Below the pieces are notes generated by a model that saw only the letters and a list, made by a program, of their open reading frames with translations, had not been told where the DNA came from and did not search any database. A program made the translations under genes and the position numbers. Below, one piece after another: positions 1 through 8,282 of a stretch of 64,000 nt of DNA. Position 1 is the stretch's first letter. Each line of letters begins with the position of its first letter. This stretch comes from Polynucleobacter sp. GWA2_45_21 (lineage in GTDB: Bacteria > Pseudomonadota > Gammaproteobacteria > Burkholderiales > Burkholderiaceae), in assembly GCF_001830325.1 (NCBI RefSeq), contig NZ_MHZG01000003.1, forward strand, positions 55,452 to 119,451, written 5' to 3'.

Positions 1-294
1 TTATACATTTGGGGTAATACAACTTATCCAGCAATACGGGCGGATGACTCAATCTTCAAGAAAATTACCTTACAAGCAATTGCCTGGGCAAGCCCTAGAT
101 CCTATTGTGCCTTCTTGATTCACTTTGCTTTTATCTTGCTGGCAAACACAATTTACATTGCCACCGGTTTGTATGTTCATGCTCACGCCATGATGGCCAT
201 TAGTTTGATGATTCTCGTAGTAATTACAAGTGTGATTGCATCTAACTATCTATATAGATGGATTGAGCTTCCGTCAGCCAAATTAAAAATTTAA
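1..294 (+). CDS. Acyltransferase 3 family protein, C-terminal part (cut by window edge)
   Basis: The first 97 codons are open from the window edge to a TAA. They encode alternating hydrophobic helices and end in the LYRWIELPSAKL-type tail typical of membrane acyltransferases of the OafA/acyltransferase 3 family, which O-acylate cell-surface sugars. The SYCAFLIHFAF stretch resembles one of the last membrane helices of that family. The active-site N-terminal part lies outside the window, so the substrate cannot be judged. The stop is natural and the gene ends 100 bp before the IS3 element, so it is not disrupted by it. Confidence 0.7.
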   Translation, partial: LYIWGNTTYPAIRADDSIFKKITLQAIAWASPRSYCAFLIHFAFILLANTIYIATGLYVHAHAMMAISLMILVVITSVIASNYLYRWIELPSAKLKI

Positions 295-454
295 GATAGC
301 TCTTTTTTCTGGTCGACGGCCACTTTGTAGTCATGAGGATAACCATATCTTAATTAGAGTTATTCCCCTTATTTGATTCAAATCAGGTAAGGTTTGGCAT
401 TTCCCCGATTCAGTAGACAGTTAATATTGTCAACAATGAATCGAAGGAGTGTTT

Positions 455-736
455 ATGAAGAGAACCAAATACACAGCTGAGTTCAAATTAGAAGCTGTCA
501 AACAAATTATTGAAAAAGGTCATTCAGCCACAGAGGTTTCCAGTCGTTTAGGCGTTCCTGTAGGTTTACTTTATACCTGGACCCGCAAGCTCAAAGGTCC
601 AGATGAGCCGCCGTTGGAAGATGTCAAAGCTCTGCAAGCTGAGATGAATAAGCTCAAAGCAGAACTCAGACGAACTACCGAAGAGCGCGATATCCTAAAA
701 AAGGCCGCCGCGTACTTTGCCAAAGTGTCCGAGTGA
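455..736 (+). CDS. IS3-family transposase OrfA
   Basis: This 93-residue protein has an N-terminal helix-turn-helix of the transposase-8 type (KYTAEFKLEAV start, then a SRLGVP recognition helix). A leucine-zipper-like coiled coil follows at about residues 55-85. It binds the element ends and is fused to OrfB by frameshifting to make the active transposase. ATG 455 is preferred over GTG 449 because AGGAG at 445-449 sits 5 nt upstream. It overlaps orfB by 4 bp. Confidence 0.92.
   Translation: MKRTKYTAEFKLEAVKQIIEKGHSATEVSSRLGVPVGLLYTWTRKLKGPDEPPLEDVKALQAEMNKLKAELRRTTEERDILKKAAAYFAKVSE
697..703 (+). promoter_or_regulatory. Programmed -1 frameshift slippery heptamer (A AAA AAG)
   Basis: In the OrfA frame the codons read CTA AAA AAG, so the heptamer A AAA AAG is in the exact register for -1 slippage into the OrfB frame, about 30 nt before the OrfA stop. 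This signal is well established in IS3-family elements for making the OrfAB fusion transposase. Confidence 0.8.
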
Positions 737-1593
737 AGTACGCGTTTATCAAAGAGCATCGGAGTGAGTTTCGACTCAGCAGCATGTGTCGAGTATTGAA
801 GGTGCACCGCAGTGGCTATTACGCTTGGTTAAAGGAACCTCAATCACCTCGCGCTCTTGAGAACGCTAAGCTAGCAGAACAGATCCGTTACTACTATGAT
901 CAAAGTATGGGGATTTATGGCAGCCCACGGATTTATCACGATCTTAAAGAAGCAGGGATTATCTGTGGTGAGAATCGAGTAGCAAGACTTATGAAGGCTT
1001 CACAACTCTGTTCAATTCGGGGTTATAAGCGTCCCCGCTACCGCGTAGGTCGACCCGCCTTGGTGTCACCCAATCAATTGCAGCGTCAATTTACCTACGA
1101 TGCTCCTGATCAGGCTTGGGTGACTGATATCACCCATATCCGTACCTATGAAGGCTGGCTTTACTTAGCGGTTGTGATTGATCTGCACTCCAGATTAGTG
1201 GTTGGCTGGAGCATGCAAGCCCGCATGGAAACTCGTCTGGTGCTCGACGCCTTGACCATGGCCGTATGGCGCAGAAAGCCCAAGAACAGCCCCATCATCC
1301 ACTCAGATCAAGGCAGTCAGTTCGGAAGTGATGAGTTTGCTCGGTGGTGCAAAGAGAATCGCTTAAGCCCCAGCATGAGTCGGCGAGGTAACTGTTGGGA
1401 CAATGCCGTAGCAGAATCGTTTTTTAGCAGTTTAAAGAGCGAGCTTATTAAGAAAAAGATCTATCCAAGTAGATCGGTAGCAAAATCAGAAATCTTTGAA
1501 TACATCGAAGAGTTCTATAACCGGGTGAGACGTCACAAGCATCTTGCCCAATTAAGCCCAATGGCGTTCGAACAACGTCAAAGTGCGTTATGA
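733..1593 (+). CDS. IS3-family transposase OrfB (DDE integrase domain)
   Basis: This is the catalytic half of the transposase. An N-terminal HTH_21-like region (about residues 45-100) precedes an rve integrase core. The DDE residues are visible: first Asp in WVTDITHI, second in IIHSDQGSQF, and Glu in DNAVAESFFSSLK. The C-terminus ends in the common YNRVRRHKHL...LSPMAFE motif. The apparent GTG start at 733 overlaps the end of orfA. In this family OrfB is normally made as a frameshift fusion, so the separate start may not be used. Confidence 0.93.
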   Translation: MKYAFIKEHRSEFRLSSMCRVLKVHRSGYYAWLKEPQSPRALENAKLAEQIRYYYDQSMGIYGSPRIYHDLKEAGIICGENRVARLMKASQLCSIRGYKRPRYRVGRPALVSPNQLQRQFTYDAPDQAWVTDITHIRTYEGWLYLAVVIDLHSRLVVGWSMQARMETRLVLDALTMAVWRRKPKNSPIIHSDQGSQFGSDEFARWCKENRLSPSMSRRGNCWDNAVAESFFSSLKSELIKKKIYPSRSVAKSEIFEYIEEFYNRVRRHKHLAQLSPMAFEQRQSAL

Positions 1594-1662
1594 AAAGTGT
1601 CTACTGAATCGGGGGAATGCCAGTTTAGAGCTGAGGCTAAAGTAGTCAATAGCCTGTAATTG

Positions 1663-1857
1663 ATGATCTTGAGGGGTGGGGGGGTAAACGAATTGATAAA
1701 TAAAAATTTAGAACATGCTCTAGCAGTAGAAATCGTTGCCTCCAATCAAAGAGAAAGCCATGAGGAGTTCGTGACGGACAAACTGAGAATGAGTGAGTTT
1801 CAAGATCGAGCCTTGCAGGACTTAATCGATCAATCCCAAGGATTAGGTATTGATTAA
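1663..1857 (+). CDS. Small hypothetical protein
   Basis: I do not recognise this short ORF of about 64 residues. It lies just downstream of the IS element. The protein is hydrophilic and helix-prone, rich in Glu, Gln and Asp, with no membrane segment. The start is unclear: a G-rich stretch at 1674-1683 could serve as a ribosome binding site for a TTG near 1693 instead. It may be a real small gene, or a remnant of a gene disturbed by insertion next door. Confidence 0.3.
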   Translation: MILRGGGVNELINKNLEHALAVEIVASNQRESHEEFVTDKLRMSEFQDRALQDLIDQSQGLGID

Positions 1858-1947
1858 GAATCGCAGCATCTTGAAGATCTATTGCTGAACTCGATGATTG
1901 CCTAATCCATTCAATTTTTGGGTGAATTAATCGGTCTTCAAAAGACG

Positions 1948-2036
1948 TATAATCACGTCACGACTCACCCAATAACCGTTCGGTATATCCGATTGCTTTT
2001 TGGGCGACAGACCACCTTCGGGTGGTTTTGTCTTTT
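1948..2036 (+). ncRNA. Candidate small RNA transcript with intrinsic terminator
   Basis: The 440-bp gap between the small ORF and darP holds no convincing gene. It has a perfect -10 hexamer TATAAT at 1948-1953 and, about 50 nt on, a strong terminator hairpin at 2006-2032 (arm accacc, loop ttcg, arm ggtggt) followed by a T run. A small internal hairpin (accgttcggt) lies between. This would give an RNA of roughly 75-80 nt. No good -35 box is visible and no known family is recognised. Confidence 0.3.
2006..2036 (+). terminator. Rho-independent terminator
   Basis: The stem gacagaccacc pairs with ggtggttttgtc around a TTCG tetraloop, and a T-rich tract follows. It could end the candidate small RNA or read-through from the IS region. 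Confidence 0.75.
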
Positions 2037-2297
2037 CTGGAATGGGAAAATTATCAAAACTACTATTTATTTGATGGTTACAAGCTCTATTACGGCTTGC
2101 TAAGAAATTCAAAATTGAAGTGGCTAGATATTGTTAGGCTATTTTCCGAGTACGTCTTAGATAAAAATTCAGAATTAATTCAAGTGCGCTAATACACAGT
2201 GCCTGTCCTCGGAAGGATGTCGGATGACAATTTGTCAACACAGCGAAAATGGCTATATCTTCAAGAATCCAAAAGCCTGAGTCTTGGTAGGAGCAAT

Positions 2298-2825
2298 TTA
2301 TATTCCCATATCTTTGAGAACTCTGAAGATCTCACGGTAAGCCTTTGGTGGCTTATTTTGCTCTTTCTCTTTTCGTGCATTGCGAATAAGAGTTCGCATA
2401 TTCTGAATATCCATATCAGGATATTGCTCAATCATTTTGGTGAAAGCGGCATCATCAGCAATCAGTCGATCGCGATAAGACTCTAAATGGTGCAGCTTGG
2501 CAGTCTCTGCTTTGCTAACGCCTTGGATTGCATCTAGACGCTTCTGAATGGCATCTAATTCCTCTTCATCTAAAAAGCGCATCAGTTTTCCAAGGTATTG
2601 TTTATGACGACGTATGGCCTCAAAACTTTTGATTTTGTTTGTTTCTGCAATCGCAGCTTTAATAGGCTCATCAAGTGGAATGGTCTTTAAGGCATCACTA
2701 CTGAGAGCCGCTAGCACTTCAGCCAATTTCTGGCGCTCCGTCATTTGGCGCTTAAGCTCTGACTTACTAGGCCCTTCATCGGCCTCGGCTAGCTTGGGAG
2801 TGCGATTCTTCTCATTAATATGCAT
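2298..2825 (-). CDS. darP: Ribosome-associated protein DarP (YjgA, DUF615)
   Basis: This 175-residue, highly charged, mostly helical protein matches the DUF615/YjgA family, now called DarP. Members associate with late 50S ribosomal precursors and help maturation of the large subunit. Typical features seen here are the SKSELKRQM start of the conserved region (residues about 21-29), the long helical middle with LMRFLDEEELDAIQ, and the C-terminal LIRNARKEKEQNKPPKAYR motif. Length is normal for the family. It stands alone, with 54 bp to the antitoxin gene behind it. Confidence 0.9.
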   Translation of the reverse strand: MHINEKNRTPKLAEADEGPSKSELKRQMTERQKLAEVLAALSSDALKTIPLDEPIKAAIAETNKIKSFEAIRRHKQYLGKLMRFLDEEELDAIQKRLDAIQGVSKAETAKLHHLESYRDRLIADDAAFTKMIEQYPDMDIQNMRTLIRNARKEKEQNKPPKAYREIFRVLKDMGI

Positions 2826-2878
2826 GGGTCTATTTTAGACGGGTAATGGAGTTTCAAGGACCTTTCGTGATCCTGCGT

Positions 2879-3196
2879 TTATTGTTTGCTCAATTGTTGT
2901 TTGAGTAATTTCAGATCGGTGCTGGAGAAAAGCTGACTTCTGCCTAGGATTGAAGCCGGTTTTAATCTGCCAGCATGAACATACCTGCGTAAAGTAGGAA
3001 TGGAGATCTCTAAAAACTCTGCAGCTTCTTGTGCTGAAAAGTGCGCATTTCTGAGATGTCCAAATACTTGCTCATGCGTATATTCAGTATCTTGGAATGC
3101 ATTAATTGCAACCAAAGAAAAAAATTTAATACGTTCTTTTGAAGGCATTTTTTGTACGTGAGCAAATAGATCCTCTGCGGTCATGTATTGAGTCAT
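2879..3196 (-). CDS. Helix-turn-helix protein, probable antitoxin of the adjacent RelE-like toxin
   Basis: This 105-residue protein has a C-terminal MerR/excisionase-like DNA-binding segment (about residues 55-95: AEFLEISIPTLRRYVHAGRL, then a wing with SQLFSSTDL). An N-terminal helical part (residues 1-50) could wrap the toxin. It follows the RelE-like gene on the same strand after 40 bp, an arrangement known for some type II toxin-antitoxin pairs where the toxin comes first. Antitoxin function is inferred from the partner and position; the DNA-binding fold is clear. Confidence 0.65.
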   Translation of the reverse strand: MTQYMTAEDLFAHVQKMPSKERIKFFSLVAINAFQDTEYTHEQVFGHLRNAHFSAQEAAEFLEISIPTLRRYVHAGRLKPASILGRSQLFSSTDLKLLKQQLSKQ

Positions 3197-3236
3197 GTAT
3201 TGACCTCACTTTCTTTATTGAAGCAAATAGGGTTTT

Positions 3237-3539
3237 TCATTTAAATCCAATCGATCTTTTTAGTTGCCTGTAAAAATTTTCATGAGGCCCAATTTGGCTA
3301 AATTCAATCCAAGTTATTTCGAGTCCACTTGCAAGATGATCTAACTTGTAAGCCATTAAATATTCTTGCGTATTAAATCGAAACTTATGAACTAATACCC
3401 CTTGGAGATCTCCCAGCTTTTGCTGGCCTATTCTTGGGTTATTGCAAACTTCCGCTACTCTCATTTCAATCTCTAATTGCAACGGCTTCGAAGCCTTTTT
3501 TACAAATTGAGCAAATGCTTTTTTAAAGGTGGTTCTCAT
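3237..3539 (-). CDS. RelE/ParE-superfamily toxin
   Basis: This 100-residue basic protein has the RelE/ParE pattern. An N-terminal helix hairpin (FKKAFAQFVKKASKPLQ) is followed by beta strands containing KLGDLQGVLVHKFRF and YLMAYKL, then a C-terminal GPHENFYRQLKR stretch like that of HigB/RelE-like mRNA interferases. Toxins of this superfamily cleave mRNA at the ribosome or poison gyrase; which applies cannot be told here. It is the first gene of the pair, and its start codon is inside a perfect palindrome, suggesting autoregulation by the downstream HTH protein. Confidence 0.75.
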   Translation of the reverse strand: MRTTFKKAFAQFVKKASKPLQLEIEMRVAEVCNNPRIGQQKLGDLQGVLVHKFRFNTQEYLMAYKLDHLASGLEITWIEFSQIGPHENFYRQLKRSIGFK

Positions 3540-3591
3540 GATCTAATATTAGATCAAAATTGATTCTATAACAAATCAATAAAAATACCAA
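3539..3591 (-). promoter_or_regulatory. Toxin-antitoxin promoter and 18-bp palindromic operator
   Basis: A perfect 18-bp palindrome, TGATCTAATATTAGATCA, spans 3539-3556 and touches the toxin start codon. Upstream on the minus strand are -10 TAGAAT (3563-3568) and -35 TTGGTA (3586-3591), 17 bp apart. The predicted transcript would start inside or next to the palindrome, leaving a very short leader with no evident Shine-Dalgarno sequence. Binding of the antitoxin or toxin-antitoxin complex there would block both transcription and access to the start codon region. Confidence 0.65.
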
Positions 3592-3653
3592 GAAATACCT
3601 GAATTTTTGTATTGATAAATAATGGAGTTAAAGCAATTCATCCAGATTAGGTT

Positions 3654-5288
3654 ATGACTCAAGTAGGCTCTTACGACTTCATCATCATTGGCGCAGGTAG
3701 TGCGGGCTGCATGCTGGCCAAGCGCCTGACCGAGAATCCCGCCAAGCGGGTGCTATTACTTGAAGCGGGGTCACATGACAACTATATTTGGATTCATATT
3801 CCAGTGGGTTACTTGTACTGCATTGATAACCCCAGGGCCGATTGGCGTTTTAAGACTGCTGCAGAAAAAGGCTTAAATGGCCGCTCATTGATTTACCCCC
3901 GTGGCAAAGTCTTAGGTGGATGCTCTTCCATTAACGGCATGATTTATATGCGTGGTCAAGTTGGTGACTATGACACATGGGTGCGCGCAACGGGTGATGA
4001 TGCTTGGGCTTGGGAAAATGCTTTGCGTCGTTATAAGTCTTTTGAGGACTATCACGGTAATTCCAATCAATGGCATAGCAAAGGCGGAGAGTGGACAGTA
4101 TCTCGGCAACGCTTACGCTGGCCCATTATGGATGTCTTTAAGCAAGCTGCTATTGAAGCAGGTATTCCAGAATCAGAGGATTTCAATCGAGGCGATAACT
4201 TTGGGGTAGGGTATTTTGATGTCAGTCAACGTAAAGGTTGGCGCTTAAATACTGCTAAAGCATTCTTACGTGAGGCTACTAATAGGCCTAATCTTACGGT
4301 TATTACCAAAGCTGTTGTGAATAAGCTCTTGATTGATCCGGTGAGTAAAAATTGCTTTGGTGTGCAATACATCAAAGATGGAAAAATGTGCGAGGCTCAC
4401 TGCCAATCTGCAGATGCAGGTAAGCCAGGTGAAGTGATTCTGAGTGCGGGTTCTATTGGGAGTGTCCAAATTTTAGAGCGCTCAGGCATTGGTGGTGCAG
4501 CTCATCTCAATCGCTTAGGTATTAATGTGATTGCTGATTTGCCAGGCGTCGGTGAGAACTTACAAGACCATTTGCAGTTACGCATGATTTACAAGGTCAA
4601 GGGCATTCAGACTCTAAACACTAAGGCTAATTCATTATTGGGTAAGTTATTAATTGGTTTGGAGTATGTTTTCAAGCGCAGTGGACCGTTGTCGATGGCG
4701 CCATCACAGTTAGGTGCTTTTGCCTACAGCTCTTCAGAGCACACTTCGCCTAATGTGGAGTATCACGTGCAACCCTTATCTTTAGAGAAGTTTGGTGAGG
4801 ATCTGCATACCTTTGATGCCATTACGGCCAGTGTCTGTAATTTGCGCCCTACGTCGCGTGGTAGCGTGCATATTGATTCAAAGGACCCCCATGCACCACC
4901 GGTGATTGCTCCCAACTATTTATCTACCGATGCTGATCGCCAAGTGGCGATAGATGCATTGCGTCTCACTCGCAAGATAGTGCAAAGTCCTGCTTTAAGG
5001 TCCTATATGCCAGAGGAGTACAAACCCGGTAAGGCCTATCAATCAGATGAAGAGCTGGTGCGAGCGGCAGGTGATATTGGGACAACAATTTTTCATCCGG
5101 TAGGTACCTGCAAGATGGGGCGTGATGATGACCCTATGGCAGTACTCGATTCAGAGTTGCGGGTAAGGGGAGTAAGTAATTTGCGAGTAGTGGATGCCTC
5201 GGCAATGCCCACGATTACCTCTGGCAATACAGCAGCGCCAACCATGATGATTGCGCAGCGCGCAACAGAATTGCTCTGCGGTGAGTAA
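3654..5288 (+). CDS. GMC-family FAD-dependent oxidoreductase (choline dehydrogenase-like)
   Basis: This 544-residue flavoenzyme oxidises a primary alcohol group. The FAD-binding Rossmann motif is at the N-terminus (IIIGAGSAGCMLAKRL, residues about 10-25). GMC signature 1 lies in PRGKVLGGCSSINGM (about 82-96), signature 2 in GEVILSAGSIGSVQ (about 259-272), and the catalytic His region near HPVGTCKMG with the C-terminal TSGNTAAPTMMIA stretch. Length matches BetA and alcohol dehydrogenases of the family. It heads a tight same-strand gene set with an EamA exporter, PanE-like reductase and AEC transporter. The substrate is unknown. Confidence 0.9.
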   Translation: MTQVGSYDFIIIGAGSAGCMLAKRLTENPAKRVLLLEAGSHDNYIWIHIPVGYLYCIDNPRADWRFKTAAEKGLNGRSLIYPRGKVLGGCSSINGMIYMRGQVGDYDTWVRATGDDAWAWENALRRYKSFEDYHGNSNQWHSKGGEWTVSRQRLRWPIMDVFKQAAIEAGIPESEDFNRGDNFGVGYFDVSQRKGWRLNTAKAFLREATNRPNLTVITKAVVNKLLIDPVSKNCFGVQYIKDGKMCEAHCQSADAGKPGEVILSAGSIGSVQILERSGIGGAAHLNRLGINVIADLPGVGENLQDHLQLRMIYKVKGIQTLNTKANSLLGKLLIGLEYVFKRSGPLSMAPSQLGAFAYSSSEHTSPNVEYHVQPLSLEKFGEDLHTFDAITASVCNLRPTSRGSVHIDSKDPHAPPVIAPNYLSTDADRQVAIDALRLTRKIVQSPALRSYMPEEYKPGKAYQSDEELVRAAGDIGTTIFHPVGTCKMGRDDDPMAVLDSELRVRGVSNLRVVDASAMPTITSGNTAAPTMMIAQRATELLCGE

Positions 5289-6222
5289 CTCAGATAATCA
5301 ACCGTCTATTCGGCTGTCTGATCAGCTACCCGATCGATTACCCCTTAGTCATCTTCTGTTGGCGCTAGCTATTGTGGCCATTTGGGGCACTAATTTTGTG
5401 GTGATCAAAAAATCACTCGATGCATTTCCGCCATTTTTGTTTGCAACACTGCGCTATGTTTTTGCTCTATTGCCTGCGATCTTTTTTGTCAAACGGCCAA
5501 ATGTCTCTTGGCTCAACTTGGCAATGTATGGAATCTTTATTGGAGTGGGGCAATTTGGCATCTTGTTTTATGCGATCAATGGCCACATCACGCCAGGCTT
5601 GGCTTCATTGGTAGTGCAAACCCAAGTGTTTTTCACTATTGGCTTTGCGATGATCTTTGCTAAAGAGCGGCTTTACTGGCATCAAGCCATCTCCATTGGA
5701 ATTGCGATGATCGGCCTCTTGGTGATTGCAAGTCATATTGACAATCAAACCAGTTTGCTCGGAATCGGATTAGTCATCTGTGCGGGCTGTGCCTGGGGGG
5801 CAGGTAATACCGTGAGCCGACAAGCGGGCGCTATCAATATGTTTGCCTATGTTGTTTGGGCTAGTGCATTTTCTATTCCGCCGCTGTTGGGGCTGTCTTT
5901 GTATTTTGAGGGCGGCTATACCCACTTAATCTCGACATTAGAGTTGGCACCTTGGGGTGCTTGGGTTGGTGTCTTTTGGCAATCTTGGGCCAATACTTTA
6001 TTTGGCTATGCTGCCTGGGCTTGGCTTTTATCCAAGCACCCTGCTGCTCTAGTGGCTCCAGCTCCTTTACTGGTGCCTATCTTTGGTATGGGGGCGACAG
6101 CGATTTTCTTAGGAGAGTCGCTGCCTGGGTGGAAGTTTTTAGCTGCGGCCTTGGTGATGGTCGGCTACCTAGGGACGATTTATGGTTTATCGTTCACAAA
6201 ACATTCTTTGAGGAAATCATGA
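5281..6222 (+). CDS. EamA/DMT-superfamily transporter
   Basis: This inner-membrane protein of about 313 residues has ten predicted helices in two EamA repeats. The first opens with LALAIVAIWGTNFVVIKKS, the classic family N-terminal motif. Relatives export amino acids and other small metabolites (YdcZ/EamA-type). No ATG fits well; GTG 5281 overlaps the end of the GMC gene by 8 bp, which suggests translational coupling. The stop overlaps the start of panE as ATGA. Confidence 0.85.
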   Translation: MSNSDNQPSIRLSDQLPDRLPLSHLLLALAIVAIWGTNFVVIKKSLDAFPPFLFATLRYVFALLPAIFFVKRPNVSWLNLAMYGIFIGVGQFGILFYAINGHITPGLASLVVQTQVFFTIGFAMIFAKERLYWHQAISIGIAMIGLLVIASHIDNQTSLLGIGLVICAGCAWGAGNTVSRQAGAINMFAYVVWASAFSIPPLLGLSLYFEGGYTHLISTLELAPWGAWVGVFWQSWANTLFGYAAWAWLLSKHPAALVAPAPLLVPIFGMGATAIFLGESLPGWKFLAAALVMVGYLGTIYGLSFTKHSLRKS

Positions 6223-7133
6223 AGATATTAATTGTGGGCGCGGGTGGCATTGGTGGATTTTACGGATCAAAATTAATGCAAGCGGGTGCGGATGTTACTT
6301 ACTTATTGCGTGAAAAGCGCAAAGCACTCATTGATCAGCATGGCTTAGTCGTTGAGACACCAAAGGGTAGTTATACGGTACATCCTCAAACTGTCACCGC
6401 CCAAGAATTAAAGCCTATTTACGACCTGATTATCTTGGCGCCAAAAGCTTTTGATCTTGAAGACTCTTTGCAATCAATTGCTGGTGCTTCTACCCAAGGC
6501 CTGATATTGCCTTTCCTCAATGGCTTAGCGCATATTGAGCAATTGGATGAACGCTTTGGTCGCGACCGTGTGTTGGGTGGTATTGCGCATATTGCTGCCA
6601 CGATTACTGATACAGGCGCAGTAAAGCAATTAACGGATTTGCATGTTCTGACCGTCGGTGCGCGCACACCAAGTCAAGAGGCGCTAGCAAAAGCATTTTA
6701 TGAGTTGTGCCAAAAGACGGACTTTAATGCGGTTTACAGCGAGAACATCGAACAAGCCCTATGGGATAAATGGACCTTTCTGAGTACTTTAGCGGGAATG
6801 ACCACCTTATGTAATGGCTCTATTGGTGAGATTGTTACTACCCCCTATGGTGATAGCTTAACCCGCACGATGTATCAAGAATGCTGTGCCATTGCAGAGG
6901 CACATGGATTTGCGATTGCAGCTGGCGTGCAAACTAAATCGATTGAGATGCTTACGGCAAGCGGATCGCCAATGACTGCATCGATGTTAAGAGATTTAAA
7001 CGCTGGCAATAAAACAGAGCATGGGCATATTTTGCTCGAGATGATCAATAAGGCACAGGCAAAGCAATTAGACTGCGATTTAATCAAGATGGCCTATACC
7101 CATATTGAAGTGATTCAACGTCGTAATGCTTAA
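6219..7133 (+). CDS. panE: 2-dehydropantoate 2-reductase (ketopantoate reductase)
   Basis: This 304-residue ApbA/PanE-family enzyme reduces ketopantoate to pantoate with NADPH in pantothenate synthesis. The N-terminal nucleotide-binding motif is MKILIVGAGGIGGFYGSKL. The catalytic Lys is in WDKWTFLSTLAGMTTL, and the C-terminal helical domain contains SMLRDLNAGNKTEHGHI, equivalent to the KTExxxI substrate motif. ATG 6219 has GAGGA 5 nt upstream and overlaps the EamA stop. Many genomes have several PanE paralogues that reduce other 2-oxo acids, so its role in this transporter/oxidoreductase operon may not be vitamin B5 synthesis. Confidence 0.82.
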   Translation: MKILIVGAGGIGGFYGSKLMQAGADVTYLLREKRKALIDQHGLVVETPKGSYTVHPQTVTAQELKPIYDLIILAPKAFDLEDSLQSIAGASTQGLILPFLNGLAHIEQLDERFGRDRVLGGIAHIAATITDTGAVKQLTDLHVLTVGARTPSQEALAKAFYELCQKTDFNAVYSENIEQALWDKWTFLSTLAGMTTLCNGSIGEIVTTPYGDSLTRTMYQECCAIAEAHGFAIAAGVQTKSIEMLTASGSPMTASMLRDLNAGNKTEHGHILLEMINKAQAKQLDCDLIKMAYTHIEVIQRRNA

Positions 7134-7150
7134 TCAATGAGTATTTGCTC

Positions 7151-8038
7151 ATGATCCTGCGTATTCTGGGCATTACCCTGCCAATCTTTGCGATTGTGTT
7201 TGCGGGTTTTGTATACGCTCGCTATAAAAAACCCGATATGAGTGGTGCCAATCACACCATTATTGATTTAGCTTTGCCGTGTTTTATTTTTGTATCTCTC
7301 TCAGCTAAGCCACTGGATTTCACAAGCGCTGGCTATTTGGTATTGGCGGCAGTATTGATAGTCGTTTTTTCAGGTCTATTGGCTTTGCCTTTTGCCAAAT
7401 ATTCCGGCACGGGAGCTAAAGCCTTATTGCCATCCATCATGTTTACCAATGTTGGCCCAATTGGTATTCCGCTCACGGTACTTGCATTTGGGCCGGACGG
7501 TTTAGCTCCGTCGGTCTTGCTGATGGTGCTCTCCAATATTTTAATTTTCTCGCTAGGCTCGGCAGTGATGACCGGCAAGATGGATGCCAAAAGTATTTAC
7601 GCCAGCCCCTTGGTATGGTCGATGGGTCTGGGACTGTGGTTTGGTCACTTTCAGATGACTTTGCCGGACTGGTTGGATACCTCGGTCACTATGGTCAGTA
7701 CTATTTTGATTCCCTTGATGTTGATCTCACTGGGGACTCGCCTAGCCGAAGGGAAAATCGAGCATGTCAAAGCTGGGGTTGTTGCGACTGCGCTATCTAT
7801 TTTTTTGCGCCTGCTGGTGGCCTATTTAGTGATATGGGCATTGCCTTTGGAGTCCATTCAGAAGGGTGCGCTGATCATTTTTGCTGGCTTGCCCCCAGCG
7901 GTATTTAATTACATCTTGGCCGATCGCCATAATCAAGAACCCCAAAAAGTAGCCTCAATTGTCATGGTGGGGCATCTACTGTCGGTGATCTATTTACCTA
8001 TAGTGATTTGGCTGGCGATTTATACCGGCACGCCCTAA
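7151..8038 (+). CDS. AEC-family (auxin efflux carrier-like) transporter
   Basis: This 295-residue membrane protein has about ten helices in two inverted halves. The N-terminus reads ILGITLPIFAIVFAGFVYARY, and a GPIGIPLTVLAFG segment carries the conserved crossover-type motif. AEC proteins move organic acids such as malonate or malate in bacteria. It is the last gene of the GMC-EamA-PanE-AEC set, 17 bp after panE, so the operon probably handles a small hydroxy- or oxo-acid. ATG 7151 is preferred over an upstream TTG. Confidence 0.85.
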   Translation: MILRILGITLPIFAIVFAGFVYARYKKPDMSGANHTIIDLALPCFIFVSLSAKPLDFTSAGYLVLAAVLIVVFSGLLALPFAKYSGTGAKALLPSIMFTNVGPIGIPLTVLAFGPDGLAPSVLLMVLSNILIFSLGSAVMTGKMDAKSIYASPLVWSMGLGLWFGHFQMTLPDWLDTSVTMVSTILIPLMLISLGTRLAEGKIEHVKAGVVATALSIFLRLLVAYLVIWALPLESIQKGALIIFAGLPPAVFNYILADRHNQEPQKVASIVMVGHLLSVIYLPIVIWLAIYTGTP

Positions 8039-8282
8039 GCACCAGCTGGGATTAAACCCATTATTAAAGTGGTTAAGGTAGCTTGAGGCGCTCCATCTGC
8101 TAGCTCCAGAGCTAACCAGGGCCAGCAAACCCTTGAAGTAAATGCCTTGGTCTGAAGGAGGGTTTTAGGGTGAACCATTTTCATGGAGAAATTAGCGTAA
8201 ACCCCAATTGAGATACTTGTAGGGAGGAATACGATCGTGTTGTTGTTATGCCGATTAATAAAAAAAGAATTGGAGATATTCG

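Larger units (their letters stand above)
395..1622 (+). mobile_element. Complete IS3-family insertion sequence
   Basis: The element is 1228 bp. Its 25-bp terminal inverted repeats (395-419 and 1598-1622) begin TGGCATT and differ at a single position. It is flanked by a 3-bp direct repeat GTT at 392-394 and 1623-1625, which fits the 3-4 bp target duplications of the family. It carries overlapping orfA and orfB in the usual -1 arrangement with an A6G slippery site. Both frames are open with no premature stops, so the copy looks recent and potentially active. Confidence 0.93.

Noticed and set aside
5952..6218. An N-terminal extension of PanE
   Set aside because: The extra residues are read out of frame through the EamA gene; ATG 6219 with a good ribosome binding site starts exactly at the Rossmann motif.
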